This document shows positions 37,449 through 47,787 of a DNA stretch of 64,000 bases, piece by piece (within the stretch, counting starts at the first letter, position 1; every line of letters starts with the position of its first letter). The position numbers were made by a program, and so were the translations under genes. This stretch comes from Oceanobacillus sp. FSL K6-2867 (GTDB lineage: Bacteria; Bacillota; Bacilli; Bacillales; Amphibacillaceae), in NCBI RefSeq assembly GCF_037963145.1, contig NZ_CP150144.1:3472001-3536000 (forward strand). Reading direction: 5' to 3'. Below the pieces are notes generated by a model. It made no database searches. It was not told the origin of the DNA and saw only the letters and a program-made list of their open reading frames with translations.

Positions 37449-38411
37449 ATGTGGAAGTTTATTGTTAGACGACTATTTGTAACATTCCCTCAAATTGTTA
37501 TTTTAAGTGTCATTATTTTTATTTTAGCACAAATGATGCCTGGTGACGCTCTTACTGGCTTGATAGATCCAAATATCGATCCAGTAGCAATAGAAGAGCA
37601 GCGCGAGCGATTAGGGCTTAACGATCCATGGTATGTTCAGTACACCGACTGGGTTAAAGGAGTCGTACAAGGGGACTTTGGACAATCATTCCGATATAAG
37701 ATGCCTGTATCTGAACTGATTGAACAACGGATGATCAACACATTCTGGCTGTCTCTACTTACATTGATTTTTACATATGCAATGGCGATTCCGTTGGGTA
37801 TTATAAGTGGACGCTGGAACGATACCTGGCTGGATCGTGCGATTACAGGCTATACCTATATCGGATTTGCAGCTCCGCTCTTTATTACTGCCTTATTGAT
37901 GGTTTGGGTGTTCGGTTTTCATTTTGGCTGGTTTCCGACAGGCGGAAGTGTTGCACCTGGATTAACTCCAGGTACATTTGAGTATTTTTTAAGTAAGTTA
38001 CAACATTTATTGCTGCCTGCATTTTCAATGGCGGTCATTACGACAGTTTCCACTGTTCAATATTTACGAAGTGAAATAATTGATACGAAACAGAAAGACT
38101 TTATTGTAACTGCGAGAGCTAAGGGTGCTCCTGAATCAAGGGTATATAATCGCCATATTTTCAGGAATTCGTTATTGCCGATTGCTGCATTTTTTGGGTA
38201 TGAAATTTCAGGGTTAATCGGAGGATCTGTATTTGTTGAAAGTATATTTTCTTTTCCAGGAATGGGGAAATTATTCCTTGATTCGGTACTTTTACGAGAT
38301 TACAGTGTCGTAACTTCAGTTGTATTAATTTTTGGTATTGCCGCCATATTAGGTGCTTTACTTTCTGATATTATTCTAAGTATCGTTGATCCGAGGATAC
38401 GTATTAAGTAG
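37449..38411 (+). CDS. Oligopeptide ABC transporter permease (OppB/DppB type)
   Basis: A 320-residue inner permease with about six membrane segments. The N-terminus FIVRRLFVTFPQIVILSVIIFILAQMMPGD is typical of OppB/DppB. The EAA loop that contacts the ATPases reads RAKGAPESRVYNRHIFRNSLLPIAAFFG near 228-255. The family Asn-Asp-Pro motif LGLNDPWYVQYTDWVKG is near 55. I chose ATG 37449 behind GAGAGGTTG, four bases after the previous stop. Peptide specificity cannot be read from the permease. Confidence 0.88.
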   Translation: MWKFIVRRLFVTFPQIVILSVIIFILAQMMPGDALTGLIDPNIDPVAIEEQRERLGLNDPWYVQYTDWVKGVVQGDFGQSFRYKMPVSELIEQRMINTFWLSLLTLIFTYAMAIPLGIISGRWNDTWLDRAITGYTYIGFAAPLFITALLMVWVFGFHFGWFPTGGSVAPGLTPGTFEYFLSKLQHLLLPAFSMAVITTVSTVQYLRSEIIDTKQKDFIVTARAKGAPESRVYNRHIFRNSLLPIAAFFGYEISGLIGGSVFVESIFSFPGMGKLFLDSVLLRDYSVVTSVVLIFGIAAILGALLSDIILSIVDPRIRIK

Positions 38412-38439
38412 AATCCGAGAGACACTGAGGTGATTTAAA

Positions 38440-39348
38440 ATGGAAATGAATAAGGTTAACGCAGACGTTCAGGCGTCTGATCAGGTTAGAAGTCCCTCTG
38501 GCTTTTCAATATTATGGAGGGAAATTGTTAAAGATAAAGTTGCGTTAATATCATTAATCCTGTTGGTGCTTACCTGTATATTTGTCTATGGTATTTCATT
38601 GTTTTTGAATCAGTCAGAAATTGTAAAGGTTGATTTATTTGCAATACATGAACCTCCAAATGAGCAATTTTTATTAGGTACAGATTATGGCGGGCGTGAT
38701 GTCTTTGGTCAATTACTTATTGGAACGAGAAACTCATTATCTATCGGTATATTAGTTACCTTAATATCAGGAACAATTGGGATTTTACTAGGATTGGTTT
38801 CAGGTTACTTTGGTGGTCATATTGATAATGCGGCAATGCGGTTAGTAGACTTTTTTATGGTTTTGCCTACATTAATGATTGTTATTGTTTTTGTAACCAT
38901 TGTGTCTGATTATAGTATTTGGTCTTTTTCACTCATCATGTCGTCCTTTTTGTGGATGGGAATCGCTAGACTTATCCGGTCGAAAGCACTGCAGGAAAGA
39001 GAACTGGATTATGTTCACGCTTCTAAAACATTAGGATCTTCTAATTTTAAAATTATGTTTACACAAGTCTTGCCAAACTTAAGTTCCATCATTATCGTTA
39101 CAATGACATTAAATTTAGCAGCAAATATTGGAATTGAGTCTGGGCTTTCATTCTTAGGATTTGGTTTTCCCGAAAGCACACCCAGTCTAGGCACACTTAT
39201 TAGTTATGCCAGAAACCCTCAAACACTTGAATTCAGATGGTGGATTTGGCTGCCAGCTGCAATACTTATTTTGATATTGATGCTTGCTATAAATAATGTC
39301 GGTCAGGCATTAAAGCGTGCTACTGACGCTAGACAGCGAAGAGGCTAA
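38440..39348 (+). CDS. Oligopeptide ABC transporter permease (OppC/DppC type)
   Basis: A 302-residue permease with the OppC/DppC layout: a cytoplasmic N-terminus, TM1 at about 36-56, a periplasmic-type segment with PPNEQFLLGTDYGGRDVFGQLLIGTRNSL near 70-98, then five more membrane helices. The EAA loop is KTLGSSNFKIMFTQVLPNLSSIIIV near 195-220. The start ATG lies behind GAGGTGATT. It is followed by a 120-base gap holding a hairpin before the binding protein gene. Confidence 0.88.
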   Translation: MEMNKVNADVQASDQVRSPSGFSILWREIVKDKVALISLILLVLTCIFVYGISLFLNQSEIVKVDLFAIHEPPNEQFLLGTDYGGRDVFGQLLIGTRNSLSIGILVTLISGTIGILLGLVSGYFGGHIDNAAMRLVDFFMVLPTLMIVIVFVTIVSDYSIWSFSLIMSSFLWMGIARLIRSKALQERELDYVHASKTLGSSNFKIMFTQVLPNLSSIIIVTMTLNLAANIGIESGLSFLGFGFPESTPSLGTLISYARNPQTLEFRWWIWLPAAILILILMLAINNVGQALKRATDARQRRG

Positions 39349-39409
39349 TAATAATTGTATTTGGATACCTACATTAATGCGTTTTATTCGTATTAATGTT
39401 AGATATATA

Positions 39410-39430
39410 ATTTCAGTTTTTTACTGAAAT
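39410..39430 (+). promoter_or_regulatory. Hairpin before the binding-protein gene
   Basis: ATTTCAGT (39410-39417) pairs with ACTGAAAT (39423-39430) around a T-rich loop, with no T-run after it. Such intergenic hairpins often protect the downstream binding-protein mRNA and raise its yield relative to the permeases. That role is inferred. Confidence 0.45.
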
Positions 39431-39468
39431 AAAGAAAAAAGCTTTTTAAAAAAGGGGAGGTTAGAGTT

Positions 39469-41316
39469 ATGGGTAGGTCAAATCTTATGAAGGCGTTATT
39501 AGCGCTGATGCTGGTTCTTTTAGTTGCGTTAGCTGCTTGTAGCGGGGACTCTGATGATGGACAAAGTGAGGGAACTGATAGTGGCTCTGATTCAGAAGGT
39601 TCAGCAGAGACTGAAGGGGGAGGAGAAGGTGAACTCTACTCAATTGAAGACTTCAGCAAAATTAAGACAAATGAAGGGGAAGCAATTGAAGGAGGGACAC
39701 TTAATTTCGGTTTAGTTACTGACACTGCTTTTGAAGGTACACTAAATTGGAATTTTTACTCGGGAGATCCTGATGCTCAAATCTTAGAATGGTTTGATGA
39801 GGCTTTATTAACTTGGGATGAAAACTATGTATATACAAATGATGGTGCGGCAACGTATGAAATCAGTGAGGATGGGCATGTTTTCACATTCACGATAGGT
39901 GATAATGTAAACTGGCATGATGGCGAGCCTGTCACTGCTGAGGATTGGTTGTTTGCACATGAAGTAATAGGACATCCAGATTATGATGGTCCACGATATG
40001 GTTCAGATTTTACTAATATTGAGGGAATGGAAGAGTACCATGCTGGTGAAGCAGATACGATTTCAGGTATTAAAGTCATTGACGATAAAACATTGGAGAT
40101 CACCTATATCCAAGCAACACCTTCATTAGTAACTGGCAGCATCTGGACATATCCGTTAGCGAAGCATATTTTCGGTGATATGGAAGTTGCGGAAATGTCT
40201 GCATCTAAAGAAGTACGTGAAAATCCAATAGGATTTGGACCATTTAAAGTAGAAAGCATTGTACCTGGTGAATCCGTAACGATGGTTAAGAATGAAGATT
40301 ACTGGAGAGGTGAGCCAAATCTGGATGGTGTTACGGTAAAAGTAATTAATCCAAATGTAATTGTTCAGGAGCTTGAATCTGGCGGTGTTGATACAGTTAG
40401 CTCATTCCCGGTGGATCAATTCCCAGACAATGCAGAAATGTCTAATGTGGAATATTTAGGGATGATTGACCGTTCGTATTCGTATATCGGATTTAAATTA
40501 GGTACGTGGGATAAAGAAAAAGGTCAAGTTGTAACAGATCCTGATGCCAAAATGGCTGATGTTAATTTACGTAAAGCGATGTGGCATGCAGTAGATAACA
40601 CTACTGTAGGCGAACGATTCTATAATGGTCTGCGTTGGAATGCAACAACACTTATTCCGCCGTCACATCCAGAATTCCATGATGAATCAAACCCAGGTGT
40701 ACCATATGATCCAGAAAAAGCAAAACAACTTTTGGATGAGGCTGGTTATGTAGACGTAAACGGTGATAACTTGCGTGAGACACCTGATGGGGAAGAGCTT
40801 GTTATTAATTTTGCATCGATGTCAGGTGATGAAGTTGCAGAACCATTAGCACAATATTACATTCAGGCTTGGGAACAAGTTGGATTAAAAGTACAGCTTT
40901 TAGATGGTCGTTTACAAGAATTTAATTCATTTTATGACCGTATCGGTCAAAATGGAGATGATGATCCAGAGGTTGACGTTTATGCAGCAGCTTGGGGCGT
41001 TGGAATCGATGTAGATCCTAGGGGATTATATGGTCGAGATGCGATCTTCAACTTCTCACGTTATTCAAGTGATAAAAATGATGAATTAATGTCTGCTGGT
41101 GTTTCGGAGGATGCATTTGAACTAGAGAATCGTCAAAAAGTATATAATGAGTGGCAGCAATTCATGATTGATGAAGTTCCTGTGTTCCCGACTGTTTACC
41201 GTTCAGCACTTGTACCTGTAAATAATCGAGTTCATAATTACTATATCGGTGATGGAACAAACATGTATCGTTATGATATTGCAGTTACGCAAGAAAAACC
41301 AATTGTAGCTGAATAA
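39469..41316 (+). CDS. Oligopeptide-binding lipoprotein (OppA/DppE type)
   Basis: A 615-residue SBP_bac_5 family lipoprotein, the extracellular receptor of the importer encoded upstream. The signal peptide ends in LAAC with Cys24. It is followed by an acidic Ser/Gly/Asp/Glu linker of about 45 residues. Family segments are VNWHDGEPVTAEDWLFAHE near 145, NPIGFGPFKVESIVPGESV near 252 and KAMWHAVDN near 370. The high acidic content of the exported domain suits a salt-tolerant host. The start ATG follows GGGGAGGTTAGAG. It is clearly different from the orphan binding protein at 1196-2797. Ligand unknown beyond oligopeptide. Confidence 0.88.
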   Translation: MGRSNLMKALLALMLVLLVALAACSGDSDDGQSEGTDSGSDSEGSAETEGGGEGELYSIEDFSKIKTNEGEAIEGGTLNFGLVTDTAFEGTLNWNFYSGDPDAQILEWFDEALLTWDENYVYTNDGAATYEISEDGHVFTFTIGDNVNWHDGEPVTAEDWLFAHEVIGHPDYDGPRYGSDFTNIEGMEEYHAGEADTISGIKVIDDKTLEITYIQATPSLVTGSIWTYPLAKHIFGDMEVAEMSASKEVRENPIGFGPFKVESIVPGESVTMVKNEDYWRGEPNLDGVTVKVINPNVIVQELESGGVDTVSSFPVDQFPDNAEMSNVEYLGMIDRSYSYIGFKLGTWDKEKGQVVTDPDAKMADVNLRKAMWHAVDNTTVGERFYNGLRWNATTLIPPSHPEFHDESNPGVPYDPEKAKQLLDEAGYVDVNGDNLRETPDGEELVINFASMSGDEVAEPLAQYYIQAWEQVGLKVQLLDGRLQEFNSFYDRIGQNGDDDPEVDVYAAAWGVGIDVDPRGLYGRDAIFNFSRYSSDKNDELMSAGVSEDAFELENRQKVYNEWQQFMIDEVPVFPTVYRSALVPVNNRVHNYYIGDGTNMYRYDIAVTQEKPIVAE

Positions 41317-41323
41317 GAATTTT

Positions 41324-41356
41324 AAGAAGACTCATCTTGTGGTGAGTCTTCTTTTC
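41324..41356 (+). terminator. Terminator of the oligopeptide transporter operon
   Basis: AAGAAGACTCA (41324-41334) pairs with TGAGTCTTCTT (41343-41353), followed by TTC. Confidence 0.8.
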
Positions 41357-41451
41357 TCGGTCGTAATCTGGATGGCTAAAGCATGCATAAATCTATTAAT
41401 CTGGCTACAAAAGTTTGCAAATTGAATATTTATAAAAGTGTTCTCCTAATT

Positions 41452-41479
41452 TTGCCTGACAAGTCGAATAAGCTATAAT
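41452..41479 (+). promoter_or_regulatory. Promoter of rpiA
   Basis: TTGCCT (41452-41457), 16-base spacer, TATAAT (41474-41479), 34 bases before the start codon. Confidence 0.6.
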
Positions 41480-41512
41480 GATGAATAGAGAAATAATCAA
41501 GGAGGGGTTTAA

Positions 41513-42193
41513 ATGAGGCTAACGGAACAAGAGCAAATGAAAAAAGCAGTAGGGGAAAAGGCAGCAGAATTTGTAAAAGATGGCATGAATGTAGGTCTTG
41601 GTTCTGGTTCGACTGTGTATTGGATGGTACGAAAGCTTGGAGAACTGGTGAAATCCGGTTTATCTATTGAAGGAATTCCGTCTTCCAAACAGACTGCAAC
41701 ATGGGCAAATGAATTCGGCGTTCCACTCACAGACTTTCGAGAAGTGAGGGAGCTGGATTTGACGATTGATGGTGCGGATGAAGTAGACGAAAATCATCAA
41801 CTTATCAAAGGTGGCGGTGCTGCATTATTTCGGGAAAAAATAATAGCGCAGGCTGCTAAGGAATTAATTATTATTGTTGATGAATCAAAGATGGTTGCAC
41901 ATTTGGGAGAATACCCATTGCCAATCGAAGTGCTCCCATTTGCATGGGAACGAACAGCAAATGAAATTTCAAAACTTGGCTGTGTACCTAAGCTTCGTAT
42001 GGCTGAAGATGAAATATTAGTTACTGATAACGGAAATTACATATTGGATTGTCCGTTTAAAAAGATACAGGATCCAGACCAATTAAATAATCAATTGAAG
42101 CAAATTGTAGGCGTAATAGAAACTGGCTTATTTATCGATATGACGACTAAAGTAATTATAGGGAATAAAGAAACCGTTACTGTTGTAGAATAA
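41513..42193 (+). CDS. rpiA: Ribose-5-phosphate isomerase A
   Basis: A 226-residue isomerase that interconverts ribose-5-phosphate and ribulose-5-phosphate in the pentose phosphate pathway. Conserved segments are GLGSGSTVYWMVRKLGE near 28-44 (phosphate loop), DLTIDGADEVDENHQLIKGGGAALFREKI near 82-110 with the catalytic acid and lysine, and VDESKMV near 122. The length is normal. The start ATG lies behind AAGGAGGGG. It is monocistronic with its own promoter and terminator. Assignment is secure; many Bacillaceae carry rpiB instead or as well. Confidence 0.93.
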   Translation: MRLTEQEQMKKAVGEKAAEFVKDGMNVGLGSGSTVYWMVRKLGELVKSGLSIEGIPSSKQTATWANEFGVPLTDFREVRELDLTIDGADEVDENHQLIKGGGAALFREKIIAQAAKELIIIVDESKMVAHLGEYPLPIEVLPFAWERTANEISKLGCVPKLRMAEDEILVTDNGNYILDCPFKKIQDPDQLNNQLKQIVGVIETGLFIDMTTKVIIGNKETVTVVE

Positions 42194-42205
42194 TGCATGT
42201 GAAGA

Positions 42206-42241
42206 AACACCCGAGGATTAAATTCTTTGGGTGTTTTTTAT
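42206..42241 (+). terminator. Terminator of rpiA
   Basis: AACACCC (42206-42212) pairs with GGGTGTT (42229-42235), with further inner pairing, followed by TTTTTATT. Confidence 0.8.
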
Positions 42242-42375
42242 TATGCATTAACTCGGCATTAAGTTTAACTTAATCCATGATAGGGACTATTTGAAGCTTC
42301 ATTATCATTATAAATAACTTTTTCGCATACGATGAGAAGTAAACTTAAAAAAGTAAATGGAAAGGGTGGCATCAT

Positions 42376-44220
42376 TTGTGTGGAATAACCGGCTTTGTTG
42401 ACTGGAAGAGGCATGCGCACACACGGCAGGCAGTTTTGGAAAAAATGACAGCTGCATTATCATTGCGAGGCCCCGATGAAACAAATTATTGGACCTTTAA
42501 ACATACTGGTTTTGGACATAAGCGGCTGTCGGTTGTTGATTTAGAAGGCGGGAAACAGCCAATGAGTAAAATAAAGAATGGTTTTGTTTATACGATTGTT
42601 TATAATGGAGAGCTGTATAATACGGAGGAATTACGTCAGACACTTCTTAAAAAAGGCTATGTATTCCAGACAGCATCCGATACGGAGGTATTGCTGACGG
42701 CTTACTTGGAATGGAAGGAAGACTGTGTCCATTATCTCAATGGCATCTATGCATTCGGTGTATGGGATGAAAAAAAGGAACAGCTTTTTATGTCCAGGGA
42801 CCGTTTGGGCGTAAAACCATTGTTTTTTTGTGAAAAGCAGGAACAATTCATTTTTGGTTCTGAATTGAAAGCAATTCTGGCTCATGATGCTGTTGAATCA
42901 GTAATTGATCGCGAAGGAATTTCGGAAATATTTGGACTTGGTCCATCAAGAACGCCGGGTCACGGATTATTTAAAGGAATACATGAACTTCGTGCGGCGC
43001 ATTCGCTGATTTTTTCAAAAAATGGGTTGAAGATATGGCGTTATTGGAACATGGTTAGCAAACCACATATTGATTCACTTGAAATTACAGCAGAAAAAGT
43101 AAGGGAGTTAGTTGTTGATGCAGTGCAGCGACAGCTTGTTGCAGATGTTCCTGTATCCACCTTCTTATCTGGTGGATTAGACTCCAGTGCAATTACAGCA
43201 ATTGCTGCAGATTATTTTAAAGAAACAGGAAAGGGAACATTAACAACTTTTTCAGTAGATTATGAAGGAAATGATAAGCATTTCCAATCGAGTTCCTTCC
43301 AGCCCTCGAGTGATAAGCCATGGATAGATCGAATGGTTAATGAATTCTCGACAGATCACCACGATGAAATTATCTCTGGACGTGAGCTTGCAGCTTTACT
43401 GAAGGAAGCGGTAGACGTTCGAGATCAACCAGGGCAAGCAGATATTGATTCTTCCTTACTCTGGTTTTGTCGCCGGATCAAAGAAAAAACAACTGTAGCG
43501 TTATCGGGTGAATGTGCAGATGAAATCTTTGGCGGCTATCCGTGGTTCCATGATCTGTCAACCGCTGAAAATGGCTTTCCTTGGATGCGTTCCTTAGATG
43601 CACGAATCGATTTGCTCCATCCGGAATGGCAAAAAAAATTAGACTTAAAAAGCTATGTCCAGTCTCGCTATCAGGAAACCATTTTGGAAACGCCAGTATT
43701 GGATGGTGAAGCACCTGAGGATGCAATGCGCAGGGCACTTTTTTATTTGAATATGCAGTGGTTTATGGCGCAGCTGCTGGATCGGAAGGACCGCATGAGT
43801 ATGGGAGCCAGCTTGGAAGTGCGTGTACCTTATGCAGATCATCGGATTGTGGAATATGTCTGGAATATACCGTGGAAAATGAAAAATCTCGACGGACGTG
43901 AAAAAGGAATTTTACGTAAGGCGCTAGAAGGCATTGTCCCGGATGATGTGTTATATCGGAAAAAGAGTCCATATCCAAGAACCTTTCAGCCAGAATATAC
44001 AAAGCAAGTTGTGACATGGATGGAGACAATTTTAGCAGATCGAAATGCTCGATTATTTGAGTTTATGAAACGTGAAAAGGTGGAGGCAATTGTCAAAAGT
44101 GAAGGAAAGGAATTCAAGGATCCATGGTATGGTCAGCTGATGCGAGGCCCACAGCTAATTGCACACCTTTGCCAAATTGATTATTGGCTGAGAAAATACG
44201 ATATCAAAATAAAAGTATGA
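42376..44220 (+). CDS. Glutamine-hydrolysing asparagine synthetase (AsnO-like)
   Basis: A 614-residue amidotransferase that makes asparagine from aspartate, glutamine and ATP. Cys2, exposed after removal of the initiator, is the glutaminase nucleophile (CGITGFVDW). RGPDE near 31 and NGELYN near 77 belong to the class II glutaminase domain (1-210). The synthetase domain has the ATP pyrophosphatase loop FLSGGLDSS at 263-271 and SGECADEIFGGYPWF near 377. The total length equals that of the B. subtilis sporulation-linked AsnO better than the longer AsnB, so I leave the symbol open. The start is TTG 42376, which places Cys correctly, with AAAGGGTGG six bases upstream. It is monocistronic. Confidence 0.9.
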   Translation: MCGITGFVDWKRHAHTRQAVLEKMTAALSLRGPDETNYWTFKHTGFGHKRLSVVDLEGGKQPMSKIKNGFVYTIVYNGELYNTEELRQTLLKKGYVFQTASDTEVLLTAYLEWKEDCVHYLNGIYAFGVWDEKKEQLFMSRDRLGVKPLFFCEKQEQFIFGSELKAILAHDAVESVIDREGISEIFGLGPSRTPGHGLFKGIHELRAAHSLIFSKNGLKIWRYWNMVSKPHIDSLEITAEKVRELVVDAVQRQLVADVPVSTFLSGGLDSSAITAIAADYFKETGKGTLTTFSVDYEGNDKHFQSSSFQPSSDKPWIDRMVNEFSTDHHDEIISGRELAALLKEAVDVRDQPGQADIDSSLLWFCRRIKEKTTVALSGECADEIFGGYPWFHDLSTAENGFPWMRSLDARIDLLHPEWQKKLDLKSYVQSRYQETILETPVLDGEAPEDAMRRALFYLNMQWFMAQLLDRKDRMSMGASLEVRVPYADHRIVEYVWNIPWKMKNLDGREKGILRKALEGIVPDDVLYRKKSPYPRTFQPEYTKQVVTWMETILADRNARLFEFMKREKVEAIVKSEGKEFKDPWYGQLMRGPQLIAHLCQIDYWLRKYDIKIKV

Positions 44221-44223
44221 TAG

Positions 44224-44269
44224 AAAGGTTCTCTTAAAAGGATTGGCTCCCTTTTAAGAGAACCTTTTA
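44224..44269 (+). terminator. Terminator of the asparagine synthetase gene
   Basis: AAAGGTTCTCTTAAAAGG (44224-44241) pairs with CCTTTTAAGAGAACCTTT (44250-44267), an 18-bp perfect stem. Confidence 0.88.
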
Positions 44270-44333
44270 TGATGTAACTCTTTGAAAATTACGATATAAT
44301 AATGCTAGTCCAAAAAGGAGGAGGGGAATACAT

Positions 44334-44615
44334 ATGAACTATTATGCTGCATTATCACCAATGAAGGATGCTGAGAAAAGTCAGCAATACCGTCAAGATC
44401 ATTTAGATTATCTAGGCAAGTTAGCTGAACAGGGGAAAGTTTTTGCGAAAGGCCGTTTTACAGATGGAACCGGCGGATTAGTCATTTACATTGCTGAGGG
44501 CTTCGAGGAAGTTGAAGAAATTGTAAAAAATGATCCATATGTTGTGCAAGGAGCAAGAGGATATGAGATACATGAATGGACGATGACAACGGATGCTGTA
44601 TTACCTGAAAAATAG
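44334..44615 (+). CDS. YciI-family protein
   Basis: A 93-residue protein of the YciI/YCII ferredoxin-like fold, with the conserved order DHLDYLGKLAEQGKVFAKGRF at about 22-42, GGLVIYIAEGFEEVEEIVKNDPYVVQG at about 46-72 and EIHEW near 78. The His-Asp dyad (D21/H22 region) proposed as an active site is present. The biochemical role of the family is not settled; some members are dehydrochlorinase-like or act in aromatic degradation. The start ATG lies behind AAAGGAGGAGGGG. It is a single gene, convergent with pflA. Confidence 0.8.
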   Translation: MNYYAALSPMKDAEKSQQYRQDHLDYLGKLAEQGKVFAKGRFTDGTGGLVIYIAEGFEEVEEIVKNDPYVVQGARGYEIHEWTMTTDAVLPEK

Positions 44616-44625
44616 ATTAGTTGTT

Positions 44626-44666
44626 AAAGTCAGGGCTCTTTACTAAGGAGGGACCTGACTTTTTTC
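44626..44666. terminator. Terminator between the yciI-like gene and pflA
   Basis: AAAGTCAGG (44626-44634) pairs with CCTGACTTT (44654-44662), followed by TTTTC on the plus strand. It may also end the convergent pfl transcript. Confidence 0.75.
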
Positions 44667-44668
44667 TA

Positions 44669-45394
44669 TTATATATTTAAAATTTCTACCGCATTTTGAA
44701 CACGTGCTTCTGTTGGCGGTTCGATACCCTCAAGCGGGTATTCTAATCCGAGTGCATCCCACTTATACACGCCCATTTTATGATATGGCAGCACCTCGAT
44801 TTTCTCGACATTATTTAATGTATGAATGAAATCAGATAATTGCTTTAAGTCCTCGTCATTATCGCTATGCCCTGGAACAAGTACATGGCGGATCCAGACA
44901 GGAATTTCTTTTTTATCTAAATAGCGAGCAAGTGTGAGAATATGGTCATTTGACATACCAGTCAGAATCCTGTGTTTAATTGGATCGATTTGCTTTATGT
45001 CCATAAGCATAAGTTCAGTTAGTTCTAACAGCTCATCAAGCTGTTTCAAAAAGACAGGGGATTTTGAAAAGCAGCCACCAGCTGTATCAATCGCAGTATG
45101 GATGCCTAAAGCTCTTAGTTCTCGAAAAAGTGCTATTAGAAACTTAACGTGCAGCAGTGGTTCGCCGCCACTTACGGTAACTCCCCCGCCGGATGCTTGA
45201 AAAAAGGGGAGATAGTCTTTGATATCAGTGACGAGCTCATTCACCGTCATCTCCTTGCCATCACCCATTTTCCATGTATCTGGATTATGACAAAACTGGC
45301 AACGGAGCGGGCAGCCTTGCATAAAAATGATATAACGCAGACCTGGACCATCAACGGTTCCGCATGTTTCGATAGAATGAATTCGACCTTTCAC
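44669..45394 (-). CDS. pflA: Pyruvate formate-lyase activating enzyme
   Basis: A 241-residue radical-SAM enzyme that installs the glycyl radical on PflB under anaerobic conditions. The cluster motif CxxxCxxC is C28, C32 and C35 in GCPLRCQFCHNPDTW. The family start GRIHSIETCGTVDGPGLRYIIFMQ and the SAM-binding SGGGVTVSGGEPLL near 69-82 are clear. It lies 105 bases downstream of pflB on the same strand; the gap holds a GC-rich hairpin that could tune the pflB:pflA ratio. The start ATG is preceded by GGGGAGGTTTTTC. Assignment is secure. Confidence 0.93.
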   Translation of the reverse strand: MKGRIHSIETCGTVDGPGLRYIIFMQGCPLRCQFCHNPDTWKMGDGKEMTVNELVTDIKDYLPFFQASGGGVTVSGGEPLLHVKFLIALFRELRALGIHTAIDTAGGCFSKSPVFLKQLDELLELTELMLMDIKQIDPIKHRILTGMSNDHILTLARYLDKKEIPVWIRHVLVPGHSDNDEDLKQLSDFIHTLNNVEKIEVLPYHKMGVYKWDALGLEYPLEGIEPPTEARVQNAVEILNI

Positions 45395-45499
45395 CTGAAA
45401 AACCTCCCCATAAATAAATTATATATAATAGGGTGCTCCCCCTTGGAGGAGGAGCGACTACCCAGTTATTGAATAATTTTAACTTCGCTCATGGTTGGC

Positions 45500-47743
45500 T
45501 TACATTCCTTGATGGAATGTTCGATTGATAACATCCAATTGTTGTTCCCGAGTTAGTTTAATAAAGTTTACTGCATATCCAGATACACGAATTGTTAGCT
45601 GTGGATATTGTTCTGGATGCTCCATTGCATCAAGCAATGTTTCACGATCAAACACATTGACGTTTAAATGATGCCCGCCTTTTATTGTATAGCCGTCAAG
45701 CATTCCTGACAGATTTTTGATTCGTGTCATAGCTTCTTTTCCGAGTGCTTTTGGTACGATAGAAAAGGTGTTGCTTATTCCGTCTAATGCGTGCTTGTAC
45801 GGTAATTTTGCAACCGAGCTAAGAGATGCTAATGCCCCTTTTTCATCGCGGCCATGCAATGGGTTCGCGCCAGGCGCAAATGGTTCCCCAGCTTTTCGGC
45901 CATCTGGTGTATTTCCAGTTTTCTTCCCATAAACAACATTAGAGGTAATCGTTAAAACAGAAAGTGTTGGAACTGAATTTCGATAGGTTTGGTGTTTTTT
46001 AATCTTATTCATGAAGGCTGTGACAAGTTCGACTGCGATGGCATCAACGCGGTCATCATTGTTCCCGTATTTCGGGAAATTCCCTTCAATTTTGTAATCG
46101 ACAGCATAGCCGGCTTCATTACGGATAACTTTTACATTTGCATGCTTAATGGCACTTAATGAATCTGCTGCAACCGATAAGCCTGCAATCCCCGTTGCCA
46201 TTGTCCGGAGAATGTTTCTATCATGCAATGCCATTTCAATTCGTTCATAGCTATATTTATCATGCATGTAATGAATTACATTGAGTGTATTTATATATAG
46301 TCCGGCAAGCCATTCCAGCATCTGGTCGTATTTTTCCATTACTTCCTCGTAGTGGAGATATTCAGAAGTAATTGGTTCGTATTTCGGTCCTACTTGTGCG
46401 AAGGATTGTTCATCTACTCCTCCATTAATGGCATATAGCAAAGCTTTGGCCAGATTAGCCCGTGCACCGAAAAACTGCATTTGCTTTCCAATTTCCATTG
46501 CAGAAACACAGCAAGCGATCCCGTAATCATCTCCAAATTGCTCCCGCATTAAATCGTCATTTTCATATTGAATTGAACTTGTTTTAATAGACATATGTGC
46601 ACAGTATTCCTTAAACGGCCGCGGTAATTGATCAGACCATAAAACCGTTAAGTTTGGTTCTGGTGCAGGTCCCAGATTGTCTAATGAGTGTAAAAATCGG
46701 AATGAGTTTTTTGTCACAAGCGGTGTACCATCTTTGGCGATACCACCAATTGATTCTGTTACCCAAGTTGGATCCCCGCTGAATAATTCATTGTAATCTG
46801 GAGTTCTTGCAAATTTTACAAGCCTTAGTTTCATTACAAAATGGTCGACTAGCTCCTGGGCAGCTTCTTCTGTAATGACTCCATTTTGCAGATCACGTTC
46901 AATATAAATATCTAAGAAGGTAGAAACTCTGCCGAGACTCATCGCAGCACCGTTTTGTTCTTTAATGGCTGCTAGATAACCAAAATATAACCATTGAAAT
47001 GCTTCCATTGCATTTGTAGCGGGATTTGAAATATCAAATCCATAATCTGAACCAAGCTGTTTTAACTCTTGTAAGGCACGAATTTGTTCAGTAAGCTCTT
47101 CGCGGTCACGAATGATTTTCTCGGACATAATACCATTTGCTCCCGTTGCTGCATGTTCCTCTTGCTTATCAGCGATTAACTTGTCAACACCATATAAAGC
47201 AACTCGTCGATAATCACCAATGATCCGACCACGTCCATATGCATCAGGCAGACCTGTAATAATTCCAGCTTTTCTTGCTGCCCGCATTTCTGGTGTGTAC
47301 GCATCAAAAACACCCTGGTTATGTGTTTTGCGGTAGTTGGTGAATATATGTTTAACTTCTTCATCCAACTCATATCCATATGATTCCAGAGCATCTTCAG
47401 CCATTCTGATACCACCAAATGGTTGAAGAGAGCGCTTAAACGGTTGGTCTGTCTGGACACCAACAATTTTTTCAATGCCTTTATTTAAATAGCCAGCTCC
47501 ATGTGAGGTAATGGTTGATACAATTGAAGTATCCATATCCAAAACGCCACCATTTTCTCGTTCTTGCTTTGTTAAATCCATCACTTGTTCCCATAAAACT
47601 GTCGTGTTCTTCGTCGGTTCTGCTAAAAAGCCTTCATCACCAGTATAGACAGTAATGTTTTGCATAATAAAGTCGCGAACATTAATTTCTTCTTGCCATT
47701 TTCCACTTTTAAAATCCATTTTGTTTTGAGCAGTTACAACCAT
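45500..47743 (-). CDS. pflB: Formate C-acetyltransferase (pyruvate formate-lyase)
   Basis: A 747-residue glycyl-radical enzyme that cleaves pyruvate with CoA into acetyl-CoA and formate in fermentative growth. The active-site pair C411-C412 lies in GIACCVSAM, and the radical glycine is G722 in RVSGYAV, 25 residues from the end. The start is ATG 47743 behind TAGGAGGGTTATT; an in-frame ATG 39 bases upstream has no such box. It is followed by its activase gene. A Rex-like operator and promoter lie upstream, which suggests control by NADH/NAD ratio. Its presence implies that the host can grow fermentatively. Assignment is secure. Confidence 0.95.
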   Translation of the reverse strand: MVVTAQNKMDFKSGKWQEEINVRDFIMQNITVYTGDEGFLAEPTKNTTVLWEQVMDLTKQERENGGVLDMDTSIVSTITSHGAGYLNKGIEKIVGVQTDQPFKRSLQPFGGIRMAEDALESYGYELDEEVKHIFTNYRKTHNQGVFDAYTPEMRAARKAGIITGLPDAYGRGRIIGDYRRVALYGVDKLIADKQEEHAATGANGIMSEKIIRDREELTEQIRALQELKQLGSDYGFDISNPATNAMEAFQWLYFGYLAAIKEQNGAAMSLGRVSTFLDIYIERDLQNGVITEEAAQELVDHFVMKLRLVKFARTPDYNELFSGDPTWVTESIGGIAKDGTPLVTKNSFRFLHSLDNLGPAPEPNLTVLWSDQLPRPFKEYCAHMSIKTSSIQYENDDLMREQFGDDYGIACCVSAMEIGKQMQFFGARANLAKALLYAINGGVDEQSFAQVGPKYEPITSEYLHYEEVMEKYDQMLEWLAGLYINTLNVIHYMHDKYSYERIEMALHDRNILRTMATGIAGLSVAADSLSAIKHANVKVIRNEAGYAVDYKIEGNFPKYGNNDDRVDAIAVELVTAFMNKIKKHQTYRNSVPTLSVLTITSNVVYGKKTGNTPDGRKAGEPFAPGANPLHGRDEKGALASLSSVAKLPYKHALDGISNTFSIVPKALGKEAMTRIKNLSGMLDGYTIKGGHHLNVNVFDRETLLDAMEHPEQYPQLTIRVSGYAVNFIKLTREQQLDVINRTFHQGM

Positions 47744-47787
47744 AATAACCCTCCTAAAAAAGAATTGTGAAATATTGAGCATTCTTT